Below are positions 22,867 to 31,598 of a stretch of 31,637 nt of DNA, one piece after another. Where the stretch lies: positions 1-31,637 of the forward strand of contig JAZUKH010000128.1 in the NCBI GenBank assembly GCA_045643185.1, in the 5' to 3' direction. The position numbers and the translations under genes are program-made. Source of the stretch: RGIG464 sp045643185. Lineage in GTDB: Bacteria > Myxococcota_A > Bradymonadia > UBA4248. Every line of letters begins with the position of its first letter. The stretch's first letter is position 1. The notes below the pieces were generated by a model that was not told where the DNA came from, did no database searches, and worked only from the letters and a program-made list of their open reading frames with translations.

Positions 22867-24404
22867 AGTATTCCCTCTTGCGACTGAAGCGACTCAAGCA
22901 TACGCATCGACATGTCCACAACCTGAACGCTCTGAGACTGGTGCGTATCCAGGTCGATCGCGGTAACCGAAAGAATGCCGTTGACGTCGATACGCAACGA
23001 AACTTCGATCTGAGGCTCCATGCGCGGCGCGGGACGAATGCCCCCCAGCTCAAAGGTCGCGAGCAGTGTGTTGTCTTCGCAACGCGCATTTTCACCCTGA
23101 TAAACTGAAATAATGACGCTTTCCTGATTATCACGGTTCGTCGTAAAGACGCGGCTGACGCGATGCGGAACCTTCGTGTTTTTCTGAATAAGCGGAATGA
23201 AAATGCCGCCCGCAGCTTCCAAACCAAGCGTCAGCGGCACAACGTCGAGCAGCAAGACCTTGCTGTCATCGTTTTCAAGAGCTTTAGCCTGAATGGCTGC
23301 ACCAATGGCGACGGCTTCGTCAGGGTTGACCGCCGTCCCCGGCGTAATGCCGAAATAGTCCTGCACCATCTCGCGAATCAACGGCATACGGGTCATGCCA
23401 CCAACGAGCACCACCTCGTTAATGTCACTCTTCATAATGCCAGCATTGTTCAACACGCCTTCGCAGATCCCCAGTGAGCGTTCAATGAGGGGCTGACAAA
23501 GCGATTCAAGCTGCTGACGCGACAAAACTTCATTGAGTGCGACAGGCGTCGACGCATTCGGTACGATGTTTTCGAGCTCGATCTCGGTTGATTCGACCGT
23601 CGAAAGCTGGATCTTCGCAAATTCAACGGCATCGATCACACGCTGACGGGCATTCGTGTTCGTCTTGAGATTGACGCCTGTCCGCTGCTTAAAACGGTCA
23701 AAAAGCCAATCTGCCACAACACGGTTAAAATCGTTCCCTCCAAGAAACGTGTCGCCCCCCGTCGCCAATACGTTGTAGATGCCATCACCGATCTCGAGCA
23801 CAGAGATATCGAACGTGCCACCACCAAAGTCGTAAACAGCAACCACACGCGTGTCGCTCGTGCCATAACCATAAGCCAAAGCTGCCGCCGTCGGCTCGTT
23901 GATGAGTCGAAGTACGTCGATTCCGGCGATCTCAGCCGCTTTCTTAGTCGCCGTGCGTTGAATATTATCGAAGTGAGCAGGCACGCTAATGACGGCCTGC
24001 GTGATCTGGTCGCCAATTGCCGCCTGTGCCAACGCTTTCACTTTTTTGAGGATCGCAGCACTCACTTCGACCGCATTCAAAAGATTGTCGCCAACAACAA
24101 AGCTCGGCATACCGTCGTCAAGCGGCACCACTGTGTAAGACAACGTCGCCATGACCGTTTGAACGTCGGGCGAATCGTATTTCTGACCGATCAAACGCTT
24201 GACCGAGTGAATGGTCGTTTCCGGCGTCACGGCCAGCTGCGCTCGCGCCATGTGACCAACAATAAACTGGCCTTTACGCGTCAACGCCATGACCGACGGC
24301 ATCGTTGAACGACCTTTTTCATCAAGAATGACCTGGGGTTGGCCTTTCAAAACGACCGCAACGCATGTATTCGATGTTCCAAGATCTATCCCGATTACAG
24401 GCAT
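22863..24404 (-). CDS. Lidless Hsp70/DnaK-like chaperone
   Basis: A 513-aa protein with AGGGA upstream of ATG 24404. The nucleotide-binding domain (1 to about 370) has IGIDLGTSNTCVAV, VPAHFDNIQRTATKKAAEIAG, RLINEPTAAALAYG, VYDFGGGTFDISVLE and LVGGMTRMPLI, all the phosphate and adenosine motifs of an active Hsp70 ATPase. A beta-sandwich substrate domain follows (about 385-500: DVVPLTLGLE, NQESVIISVYQGE, FELGGIRPAPRMEPQIEV). The chain stops there, so the alpha-helical lid of about 110 residues found in DnaK is absent. Without a lid, substrate release should be fast. No dnaJ or grpE is nearby, which argues for a specialised paralogue rather than the housekeeping DnaK. It is the first gene of a two-gene unit with the propeller-like partner. 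Confidence 0.9.
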   Translation of the reverse strand: MPVIGIDLGTSNTCVAVVLKGQPQVILDEKGRSTMPSVMALTRKGQFIVGHMARAQLAVTPETTIHSVKRLIGQKYDSPDVQTVMATLSYTVVPLDDGMPSFVVGDNLLNAVEVSAAILKKVKALAQAAIGDQITQAVISVPAHFDNIQRTATKKAAEIAGIDVLRLINEPTAAALAYGYGTSDTRVVAVYDFGGGTFDISVLEIGDGIYNVLATGGDTFLGGNDFNRVVADWLFDRFKQRTGVNLKTNTNARQRVIDAVEFAKIQLSTVESTEIELENIVPNASTPVALNEVLSRQQLESLCQPLIERSLGICEGVLNNAGIMKSDINEVVLVGGMTRMPLIREMVQDYFGITPGTAVNPDEAVAIGAAIQAKALENDDSKVLLLDVVPLTLGLEAAGGIFIPLIQKNTKVPHRVSRVFTTNRDNQESVIISVYQGENARCEDNTLLATFELGGIRPAPRMEPQIEVSLRIDVNGILSVTAIDLDTHQSQSVQVVDMSMRMLESLQSQEGIL

Positions 24405-24424
24405 AACAAATTTCCCTGATTCGC

Positions 24425-24475
24425 AAAAAAAACAAACGGCACTGAATTCACTTGATCGCTATTTCAGTGCCGTTT
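24425..24475 (-). terminator. Terminator between the PilZ-type and Hsp70 genes
   Basis: Thirteen-base stem AAACGGCACTGAA (24434-24446) with TTCAGTGCCGTTT (24463-24475), loop of 16. On the minus strand it is followed by G and T8 (24432-24425). It lies 142 bases past the PilZ-type stop codon and 21 bases before the Hsp70 start. Confidence 0.85.
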
Positions 24476-24616
24476 GATTCAAGATCGATAAACGCCATCC
24501 TTTGTGCCGTTTGACTCGCCCCAATACGGTTCGAGCCAACGCGTTTGAGAGCTTCCGACGCTCAACCACAGATTCTAAGCGTAGTAGTCATGAGTTCAAC
24601 CCCCATGACCAGGTCA

Positions 24617-26425
24617 CTATTTTCCAAAAATGCGTCCGAACAGACCTTTTTTAGGCGTCGGAACTTCACTTCCTGGAGAATCGAAGGTCTTACGTTCACG
24701 TTTTGGCATGGTGGAGAGATCAATACCAACAGGTTTGTCGCTGATGAGTTTGCGTTCCTGATTTTTGACAAGCGTATCGAGAGAGATCGCATCATCCGCT
24801 TTTTTCGGCTGAGTGTCTGCTTTTCCGCCCGTCAAAGAGCCAAGAGACATACCATCATCTTCGGGAATGGCCGGAATCTTGGTCAGACGAGAATGAACAT
24901 GAGGTCTCGAGCCACTGTCCGCCTTTTCGGGAATCGGCGAACCAGTAAGAAGGTTATCAATGAGAGCACCCGACGAAGCCGAGGAAACTTTCGCATCATT
25001 TCCCTGAAGCGAAGCGAAAAGCGAAGGCGCCTCTTCTTTTTTTGTCTCAATGGGTTCAGCAGGTACACTCGCTTCTGCAATAGCTTCGGCGACCGTCTGA
25101 GCCTGACCATCGTTGACGAGATTATTCTCGTGAATGAGCTCGTCGCGAAGCGCTTCAAACGCATCGGATGCCGAAACGCTCTCCGTAATGGCTTCGGGAA
25201 TGGAAGGCGCTGCTTCAGCAGCCACTTCAGCCTGATCATCGACCGAGTCGTCAGCAACAGCCGAGTCGTCAGCAACGACCGAGTCGTCAGCAACAGCCGA
25301 GTCGTCAGCAACGGCCGAGTCGTCAGCAACGGCCGAGTCGTCAGCAACAGCCGAGTCGTCAGCAGCGACAGAGTCGTCAGCAACAGCCGAGTCGTCAACC
25401 ACAGGCGCGATGCCTGTCGCGGCATCTTCCATAGACGATTCAGCAGAAGCTTCTTCGGACAGAGCCTCGTCAACAACGTCGCTTTCTACCTTACTCGCAG
25501 GCACTTCGACCGACGACGCATTTCCAGGCATACCAACCAACGTCGAAGTCGGCGCTGCAAACGGATCCGCTAAATTCGAAATTTCCGGTGCGGGATACGA
25601 AGGCGCATCGTTCAAAAGATCTTTTTCTTCCGCCTCAGCCGATTCAATGTCTTCATCGGCGGCGGCAACAGGCTCTTCGGCGGCTCGGTTATCGTTGTCA
25701 CCAAACAAATTCTCGTTCAGGTATTCACCACGTGATGACATTTCATTGACGTCTTCATCAATGTCAGAATTATCAGAATCAAAAATGTCTTCGTCCATAT
25801 CGCCCATGTCAATGTCTTCGGCATCCATCTCAAATGGACGTTCCATAAGACCACTCACGACGGTTGGAGCAACGTACATTCCGCTATCACGGGGCTGAAG
25901 AACTGGTTCAACCTTACGGTTTATGCCAGAAAAAAGCATATCAAGCTCGTTGTCCATATCGGAATCGCCAAACAGATCAAGGCCTTCCGAACGTTCACGC
26001 GTATCCACGATCATGCGGTTGCGAAGATCGATCTTTTCTTCTTCCGGGGCCGGCTGACTGCTGACGGCTGGCATCGCGCTCGGCGTCACGTCACGGTCAG
26101 ACTGTTCCTGCGCCGTAATGATCGCATCCACGACTTCCTTGAACGGACGATTGATTTTGCGCAATGCGATGAGCATGCCGGATGCCTGCGAAGAAGGACC
26201 ACCAATAAATGGAATCTCTTTTCTTACGATGCCTTCGCCAGCATACGTAATGCCACCATCCGCAAGCTTAAACTCAAAATGAACCTCAGCACCAACAGGA
26301 CGCGTCGTGCGCGTACGAATAAAAAGCCCGCGTTTCGAAATCAACGGACGCATTGCTTCTATAAAATCAGCCTGCGACGAGTACTTCAACGTCGCTTTTA
26401 TCATGGCGATTTTGTTTCCAGTCAT
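24617..26425 (-). CDS. Degenerate PilZ-domain protein with Ala-Val-Ala-Asp-Asp-Ser repeats
   Basis: A 602-aa protein with GAGGAAA upstream of ATG 26425. Residues 9-110 resemble the PilZ paralogue family first described in Myxococcus (TIGR02266-like): GLFIRT, VGAEVHFEFKLADG and GEGIVRKE. The c-di-GMP-binding RxxxR is not seen and the usual NxSxGG is LISKRG, so nucleotide binding is doubtful. From 110 to 560 the chain is acidic and low-complexity, with nine hexapeptide units (AVADDS and variants) at about 340-394. The C-terminus is basic and amphipathic (KKGLFGRIFGK), which may dock on a membrane. The role is probably regulatory or scaffolding. It is flanked by a gene-free stretch upstream and a terminator downstream. 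Confidence 0.75.
   Translation of the reverse strand: MTGNKIAMIKATLKYSSQADFIEAMRPLISKRGLFIRTRTTRPVGAEVHFEFKLADGGITYAGEGIVRKEIPFIGGPSSQASGMLIALRKINRPFKEVVDAIITAQEQSDRDVTPSAMPAVSSQPAPEEEKIDLRNRMIVDTRERSEGLDLFGDSDMDNELDMLFSGINRKVEPVLQPRDSGMYVAPTVVSGLMERPFEMDAEDIDMGDMDEDIFDSDNSDIDEDVNEMSSRGEYLNENLFGDNDNRAAEEPVAAADEDIESAEAEEKDLLNDAPSYPAPEISNLADPFAAPTSTLVGMPGNASSVEVPASKVESDVVDEALSEEASAESSMEDAATGIAPVVDDSAVADDSVAADDSAVADDSAVADDSAVADDSAVADDSVVADDSAVADDSVDDQAEVAAEAAPSIPEAITESVSASDAFEALRDELIHENNLVNDGQAQTVAEAIAEASVPAEPIETKKEEAPSLFASLQGNDAKVSSASSGALIDNLLTGSPIPEKADSGSRPHVHSRLTKIPAIPEDDGMSLGSLTGGKADTQPKKADDAISLDTLVKNQERKLISDKPVGIDLSTMPKRERKTFDSPGSEVPTPKKGLFGRIFGK
25245..25406 (-). repeat. 18-bp tandem repeat array
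   Basis: Nine consecutive 18-base units, consensus GAGTCGTCAGCAACAGCC, the last one diverged. On the minus strand each encodes Ala-Val-Ala-Asp-Asp-Ser. Units differ by one to four bases. In-frame arrays of this kind change length by slippage without breaking the gene. Confidence 0.9.
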
Positions 26426-26788
26426 GATTTTTCCTCACAAAAATCGGACACGAAAGGGCACACGTTGCCCTACAAAAACTCGCAGTTAATTTTACAACGT
26501 CTGACGCAAAAACTCAAATACTGTATGCAATTTGACACACAGCTTGTTACATCACAGCATCTCAGCTCAGGAAAAACAATAAGCTGTGTCATGAATACAA
26601 AAACGCGGCGCGTATTGACCGAGCGCAGAGCCGTCCGGTTCGGGCGACTCAGGCGAGGGAGAAGCGACGCGGGCGCGGCGTATGAAATAGCCGCGCCTAA
26701 ATATAGAAGCATTGAAATCTGAATATTCAAAAAAAGCATTCCGTGTGCCGAAAGCGGGCAAGTTGCCGAAGCCGACATACGAAAGCGT

Positions 26789-26815
26789 AAAAAAAAGACC
26801 CGGCAATGCCGGGTC
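26789..26815 (-). terminator. Terminator of the EF-G-like gene
   Basis: GACCCGGC (26797-26804), loop AAT, GCCGGGTC (26808-26815); on the minus strand it is followed by T8 (26796-26789). It starts 49 bases past the stop codon. Confidence 0.9.
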
Positions 26816-26829
26816 TGCTGAATTTTTCC

Positions 26830-26849
26830 CGGACAGCCAAGGCTGTCCG
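26830..26849 (-). other. Hairpin directly after the EF-G-like gene
   Basis: CGGACAGCC (26830-26838) pairs with GGCTGTCCG (26841-26849) with a two-base gap. It lies 15 bases past the stop codon and before the main terminator. Its U-tract is weak (GGGAAAAATT), so it is probably a 3'-end protecting structure or a first-stage terminator. Confidence 0.6.
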
Positions 26850-26863
26850 AGTTAATTTGAGGA

Positions 26864-28957
26864 TTAATCCTCGTCGTCGTCTTTGGCACCACCAAACGGA
26901 GATTCTTTGATGATCTTCGCTTCAAGCATCGAAGGAACATCTTCATATCCGTAGAAAGCCATCGTAAACGTGCCCTGACCACTCGTCATGGAACGAAGAT
27001 CAGGCGCGTAACGCTGAATTTCGGCGAGCGGACAAACGGCGTGAATGACGGTCTTCTTGTGTTCCGGATCCATGCCGAGCACGCGGCCACGACGGGATGT
27101 AATGTCACCCATGATGTCGCCCACGGAAGCACTGGGAACCGTAATGTCGAGCGTGTAAACCGGTTCGAGAAGCTTCGTGCCACCAAGTTCGAAGGCAGTA
27201 CGCATAGCTTTACGACCAGCAGCGACGAAGGCAACTTCCTTCGAGTCGACCGGATGGTATTTACCATCGATAAGTTCGACCGCAAAGTCCGTAACAGGAT
27301 AACCTGCCATCGGACCATGTTCGGTGAAGCTCAAAACACCTTTTTCAACAGCCGGAATAAACTGACGGGGGATCGCGCCGCCAACGATCTGATCGAGGAA
27401 CTTGACGCCTTCACCACGGCTGAGCGGACCAACGTTGATAAAGCAAACACCAAACTGACCGGCACCACCGGACTGTTTCTTGTGCTTGCCTTCGACGTTT
27501 TGAGCACGTTTTTTGATCGTTTCACGATACGGAACCAGCGGAAGCGACGTGTCAACATCGAGTTTGAATTTACGTTTCATTTTCTCGATGGCCATATCAA
27601 GATGCTGCTGACCCATGCCGTGAAGCGTCATCGCGCGGGCAAGTTCATCATTGCCCATAGAAAGCGTAGGATCTTCGTCCATCAACTTGTCAACGGCACT
27701 CTTAAGCTTGTCTTCTTCGCCTTTCGCTTTAACGCGAAGGTTGAACGACATCATCGGGTCCGGATACACGATCTTTTCAAATTCAATGGCCGTATCGATC
27801 GCAAGCGTGTCATTGGTCTTGGTGTCTTTGAGTTTGGCAAGGCAAACGATATCACCAAAAACACCTGCGTCGAGCGCATCACGATTCGAGCCACGAAGCG
27901 CATAAAGCGTACCAAGACGTTCCGGCTCGCCTGTGCGGACATTCACCACGTTGCCATCGGCCGGTGCTTTACCGGTCAGAATACGCATAACCGTCTGTTT
28001 ACCCGAGAAATCATCGATAAAGGTACGAATAACAACACCCGAGAACAAAGCGTCGTGCGTACATTTCATCGAAAGAAGCTCGCCATGACGCAACGTGTTG
28101 AAACGACGGCCGATCGGGCTCGGACAGAACTTCGTCACCAGATTCAGCACGCCTTCCGCACCAATAACATTGCTCGCCGACGCAAAAACAACAGGAACGA
28201 CCATGCCCTTTTCGATGGCAGCAGGAAGCGCTTTAATGCATTCTTCATGGGAAAGCGTCAGCTCTTCAAGGTATTTTTCCATAAGTTCATCGTCAGTTTC
28301 TGCCACCGCTTCTGCGATCTTTTCCCACGCAGCTTCCACATCGTCAGCATATTCTGAAGGAATGTCACTCACTTTGCATTTGCCCGTCGAACCTTCGTAA
28401 ACGTAGGCTTTCCCTTCAAGGACGGAGATCACACCCTTGAAAGAATCGGCAACACCCATCGGAATCTGAAGAGGAACTGGCGAAATTTCAAGGTTCTCAT
28501 TGATATCGGCAAGACACTGAGACACATTCGCGCGTTCTTTGTCCATCTTGTTGATCACGATCACGCGGGAAATACCAAGCGACTTCGCTTCGGCACTCAC
28601 GCGTTCCGTCTGAACTTCTACGCCGTCTTCTGCACTGATCACGATCACGGCCGTATCAGCACCACGCATCGCCGTCAATGAGTCATAAATAAAGTTGCCA
28701 TCTCCCGGGGTGTCGATGATGTTCACTTTTTTGCCATCGTATTCGCACCAGGCAAACGCTGATCCGTTTGAACCACCACGTTTCACTTCTTCAGGCTCAA
28801 AGTCGAAGGTCGACGTACCAGCCGTCGTCGAGCCAAGTCGCGTCGTCACGCCCGTCTTGAAAAGAATCGCTTCACCAAGTGCCGTCTTGCCGCTAGCACT
28901 ATGACCCACTAACGCGATGTTGCGAATATCAGAAGATTCAAACAGAGTCTTTGCCAT
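26864..28957 (-). CDS. EF-G-like translational GTPase
   Basis: A 697-aa protein with GGAGAA upstream of ATG 28957. Five EF-G domains are recognisable. G-domain motifs: GHSASGKT (18-25), DTPGDGNF (82-89), NKMD (136-139) and SAS near 261. Domain IV has QHLDMAIEKMKRKFKLDV and GQFGVCFINVGP; domain V has EPVYTLDITVPSASVGDIMGDITSRRGRVLGM. In canonical EF-G the G3 motif is DTPGHVDF, whose His activates the water in GTP hydrolysis. Here Asp86 replaces that His and Asn88 the following Asp. Similar G3 variants are familiar in the EF-G-like paralogues of delta-proteobacteria. It is probably a paralogue; rpsL, rpsG and tuf, usual neighbours of the main fusA, are absent. It has its own terminator and an AT-rich upstream region. 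Confidence 0.9.
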   Translation of the reverse strand: MAKTLFESSDIRNIALVGHSASGKTALGEAILFKTGVTTRLGSTTAGTSTFDFEPEEVKRGGSNGSAFAWCEYDGKKVNIIDTPGDGNFIYDSLTAMRGADTAVIVISAEDGVEVQTERVSAEAKSLGISRVIVINKMDKERANVSQCLADINENLEISPVPLQIPMGVADSFKGVISVLEGKAYVYEGSTGKCKVSDIPSEYADDVEAAWEKIAEAVAETDDELMEKYLEELTLSHEECIKALPAAIEKGMVVPVVFASASNVIGAEGVLNLVTKFCPSPIGRRFNTLRHGELLSMKCTHDALFSGVVIRTFIDDFSGKQTVMRILTGKAPADGNVVNVRTGEPERLGTLYALRGSNRDALDAGVFGDIVCLAKLKDTKTNDTLAIDTAIEFEKIVYPDPMMSFNLRVKAKGEEDKLKSAVDKLMDEDPTLSMGNDELARAMTLHGMGQQHLDMAIEKMKRKFKLDVDTSLPLVPYRETIKKRAQNVEGKHKKQSGGAGQFGVCFINVGPLSRGEGVKFLDQIVGGAIPRQFIPAVEKGVLSFTEHGPMAGYPVTDFAVELIDGKYHPVDSKEVAFVAAGRKAMRTAFELGGTKLLEPVYTLDITVPSASVGDIMGDITSRRGRVLGMDPEHKKTVIHAVCPLAEIQRYAPDLRSMTSGQGTFTMAFYGYEDVPSMLEAKIIKESPFGGAKDDDED

Positions 28958-29226
28958 AACCAGTCATTCTCCAAAAAACTCTATGGGTTTAAAATATGCC
29001 GTCCCATGACGGCTAGGAAAACGCCGCCCAATCTATGACTAATTCCACCGTTCGTCAAAGATTTACCTTGCAAATAAACCCTTATTTTTCAATTTGGTAA
29101 GGCTAAAAACTACAATTACCTACATATAACCACCTATTACATAACTCTATTATTCCATATTCCCGATCCCTAATTTATAATTACTTCGCCGACTTTGACA
29201 CCTTTATCAGAAATAAGGATGTAAAT
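28958..29226. other. AT-rich divergent promoter region
   Basis: This 269-base gap between the divergent EF-G-like and beta-helix genes is AT-rich from about 29040 onward. It must contain promoters for both directions. Several TA-rich hexamers could serve as -10 boxes, but I could not pick a -35/-10 pair with confidence. The ribosome site of the right-hand gene is AAGGA at 29215-29219. Confidence 0.5.
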
Positions 29227-30363
29227 ATGACTGTAATCGAAAATTTGATTGAACGCGGCGTGAACATTCCCGCGCCTGCTGCCGTCGTCATTGAAGACAT
29301 CGACGAGAACGCCATCGAACCCGGTGCCACGATCTATCCGGGAACCACCATCTGCGGCCAGGACACGTTCATTGGCGCCAATACTAAGATCGGACAAGGC
29401 GGCGGCGCTTACGTCGAAAATTGCCAGATCGGCCGAAACTGCACACTCATGCAGGGCTGTTATCGCGAATCGACCATGCTCGACGGATTCAACGCACGAA
29501 ACGGCGCCGAGGTCCGCGACAACTGCCTCCTTGAGGAACAAGTCAGCCTCGGACACACCGTCGGACTCAAACAAACGATCTTTATGACAAACGTCGTCGC
29601 AGGGTCCCTCATCAATTTCTGCGACGCGCTCATGTGCGGCGGAACTTCGCGAAAACACCACAGCGAGATCGGGTCATGCATGGCCCTCTACAACTTTACA
29701 CCACAAGGCGACAAGTTCGCTTCGCTCTTCGGTGACGTGATGCGCGGCGTCTGGCTCTCACAGCCACCCATCTTCATTGGCGGACAAACTCAGTTGATCT
29801 CACCGATCCATGTCGGGTTTGGAAGCATCATCGCCGCCGGCTCCCGCGTCAATCAAAATGTCGGCGACGACCGCATGGTCACAGGCTCGCAAACCAGTTA
29901 CCGCGACCGCACAAACGCGCCACACACCATCCATCGCGCCGACGAAAAAATCGAAAATACGCGCGAATACATTAATAACCTGTTTGCCCTCAAAGCCTGG
30001 TACGAACTTGTCCGAATGCCGGCACTCAAAGGCGTTTCCGCATACGACAAACTTTTGCCACACGCCGTGACACGCATCGACAACGCCATTCACGAACGCT
30101 TCAAACGCTTCGACAAGTTCATTCGACACCTCCACGCCGCACTTGAGATCACCAACGATATCAAAGAAGCGGATCTCTACAAATCCTGGCTCCAAAATCT
30201 GCCTGAACAGTTCGGTGTCATCCCAAATGAGACGCTCCTCAAACAGATCGCCGATGTCGTTCGAAAACACGTCACGGAGTCTCAATCCTACGAAGCCGCC
30301 ATTCACGCCTGCCCAGACGATCTAAAACTCACGACCTGGTATAAACCTGATGAAAATCATTAA
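29227..30363 (+). CDS. Left-handed beta-helix (hexapeptide repeat) protein, GlmU-like
   Basis: A 378-aa protein. ATG 29227 has AAGGA seven bases upstream. Residues about 27-235 form a left-handed beta-helix of hexapeptide repeats ([LIV]GxxxxI style: AIEPGATIYPGTTICGQDTFIGANTKI, CQIGRNCTLMQG). It contains GTSRKHHSEIGSCMALYNFTPQGDKFASLFGDVMRG and PPIFIGGQ, a pattern I associate with uncharacterised proteins annotated as UDP-GlcNAc pyrophosphorylase-related. There is no N-terminal nucleotidyltransferase domain, so it is not a GlmU. Residues 250-378 are helical. It may acylate or bind a nucleotide sugar. Its last 14 bases overlap the start of the PopT gene, so the two are likely made together and linked to envelope building. 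Confidence 0.78.
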   Translation: MTVIENLIERGVNIPAPAAVVIEDIDENAIEPGATIYPGTTICGQDTFIGANTKIGQGGGAYVENCQIGRNCTLMQGCYRESTMLDGFNARNGAEVRDNCLLEEQVSLGHTVGLKQTIFMTNVVAGSLINFCDALMCGGTSRKHHSEIGSCMALYNFTPQGDKFASLFGDVMRGVWLSQPPIFIGGQTQLISPIHVGFGSIIAAGSRVNQNVGDDRMVTGSQTSYRDRTNAPHTIHRADEKIENTREYINNLFALKAWYELVRMPALKGVSAYDKLLPHAVTRIDNAIHERFKRFDKFIRHLHAALEITNDIKEADLYKSWLQNLPEQFGVIPNETLLKQIADVVRKHVTESQSYEAAIHACPDDLKLTTWYKPDENH

Positions 30364-31498
30364 AACAGCACTGCAGGGCATGGCCATGGGCGCCATCGAC
30401 ATCGTGCCGGGCGTCAGCGGAAGCACCGTTGCCGTTCTCCTCGGCATCTACGAACGCTTCATTGCTGCCCTAAAAAACATCGACCGCGACCTTCTGAACG
30501 CCTTCGGCTCCGTCATCCGACACCCGCTCACAGCCGAAAAACGCGCTGATTTCAAACGCGTTTGGTGCGAAAAAGACATGCCATGGCTCGTCAACCTCGT
30601 CGCCGGGCTCTTTGCAGCCATGGCATGTGCCAGTTTCTTCATTCCCTGGCTCATGGAACACTACCCCGTCGTGACGCGCGGCTTCTTCTTTGGGCTCGTA
30701 CTGGGCTCGACGTTCGCACCGATCAAGACGCTCAAACGCCTAAAGATCACCGAGTGTCTCATCACACTGGCCTTTGCCGGCATCTGTTTTGTCCTGCTCG
30801 GGCAAAATTTTGAGCCACCATGCGACCTCGTCGCAATCACCGCGTCTCCCGCAGACACCATCGCTCAAATCGTGGCTCAGCGACCAACCCTCGTCCCCCC
30901 CGAAGACATCCTGCAATTACCGCAAAACGAATCCGTACGTGCACTCCTGCCCAATTTGACCGAACTCTCCCCTTCAGCCCTCGCCACTTCGCCCTTGCCC
31001 GAAGGTACGACCGTCATGCTCCCCACGCTTCCCTACTGGTTCGCCTTCGTCGCCGGCTTCCTCGCCATTTGCGCCATGTTGCTGCCCGGCATCTCTGGTT
31101 CGTTCATCCTCCTCGTGTTTGGCGTCTATTACGCAGCCCTCAACGCTGCCAAAGGTTCGATCAGCTCATTGCTACACGCCGCCCCATCCGCGCCCCATTT
31201 TCTGACGCTCATCCTGTTGGCCCTGGGCGCTGTCGTCGGCATGGCTGCTTTCTCACGCGTCCTCACCTGGCTCTTCAAAACCCACACCCGCGGCACCTAC
31301 GCAGCCATCATCGGCATTCTGTTGGGCTGCCTGCGCGCCGTTTGGCCATTCCGCCAAACCGTCGACGACGTCCAGGTCAATACGATCCCCACCCTGAACA
31401 CGCCATCGCTCCTGCCCACGATCCTGGCCATGTTCATCGCACTCGCCATTGTCGCTGCAGCCCTCATTTTGCAGCACAAAAAGCAAGTTTCAGCGTAA
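30350..31498 (+). CDS. DUF368 membrane protein, undecaprenyl-phosphate translocase (PopT family)
   Basis: A 382-aa multi-span inner-membrane protein starting at ATG 30350 inside the upstream gene. The DUF368 signature is clear: GMAMGAIDIVPGVSGSTVAVLLGIYE (10-35), and a second inverted-half copy LLPGISGSFILLVFGVY (244-260). Two such PGxSGS re-entrant motifs in opposite halves are typical of this family. Members of DUF368 (PopT) and the separate DedA family (UptA) have been shown to return undecaprenyl phosphate across the membrane for reuse in wall and glycan synthesis. Residues about 155-225 form a long soluble loop between the halves, rich in Pro and Ala. The coding region ends at TAA 31496-31498, directly against the IS30 end, so the native terminator has been displaced. 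Confidence 0.9.
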   Translation: MKIIKTALQGMAMGAIDIVPGVSGSTVAVLLGIYERFIAALKNIDRDLLNAFGSVIRHPLTAEKRADFKRVWCEKDMPWLVNLVAGLFAAMACASFFIPWLMEHYPVVTRGFFFGLVLGSTFAPIKTLKRLKITECLITLAFAGICFVLLGQNFEPPCDLVAITASPADTIAQIVAQRPTLVPPEDILQLPQNESVRALLPNLTELSPSALATSPLPEGTTVMLPTLPYWFAFVAGFLAICAMLLPGISGSFILLVFGVYYAALNAAKGSISSLLHAAPSAPHFLTLILLALGAVVGMAAFSRVLTWLFKTHTRGTYAAIIGILLGCLRAVWPFRQTVDDVQVNTIPTLNTPSLLPTILAMFIALAIVAAALILQHKKQVSA

Positions 31499-31532
31499 GG
31501 GGGAAGTCGGCAGATTATCGTTTCAAATGCAT
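31499..31532 (+). repeat. IS30 left terminal inverted repeat
   Basis: Starts GGGGGAAGTCGG and ends AAATGCAT. It matches the reverse complement of 103-136 at 28 of 34 positions. The external flank is TAA (the popT stop), against ACC after the other end; no shared target duplication is seen, as expected if these are different copies. Confidence 0.8.
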
Positions 31533-31598
31533 AAAATGAAGAAAGACCGCATCAATCCGGTGTATGATGATTTGAACAGCTACTCATACGGAGGTTTG

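Larger units (their letters stand above)
26426..26863. other. Gene-free region upstream of the PilZ-type gene
   Basis: Some 440 bases between two minus-strand genes. It holds the fusA-like terminator pair, an eight-base hairpin GGCGCGGC/GCCGCGCC (26672-26679, 26690-26697), and AGGGC/GCCCT arms near 26457-26475. Several short frames run through it but none has a ribosome site or recognisable product. The promoter of the PilZ-type gene should lie in its left part. Confidence 0.55.

Noticed and set aside
25245..25406. Possible CRISPR array
   Set aside because: Units are contiguous 18-mers without spacers and stay in the coding frame.
24545..25573. Plus-strand frame with VVSN(S/G/D)RVVSN repeats
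   Set aside because: The repeats are only the reverse reading of the 18-base array in the PilZ-type gene.
26279..26982. Short frames in the gap upstream of the PilZ-type gene
   Set aside because: No ribosome sites or recognisable products; two extend into neighbouring genes antisense or out of frame.
27041..28357. 438-codon plus-strand frame opposite the EF-G-like gene
   Set aside because: Fully antisense to a conserved GTPase; its composition is a by-product of the sense codon bias.
29227..30363. Bifunctional GlmU
   Set aside because: Only the beta-helix part is present; the nucleotidyltransferase domain is missing.
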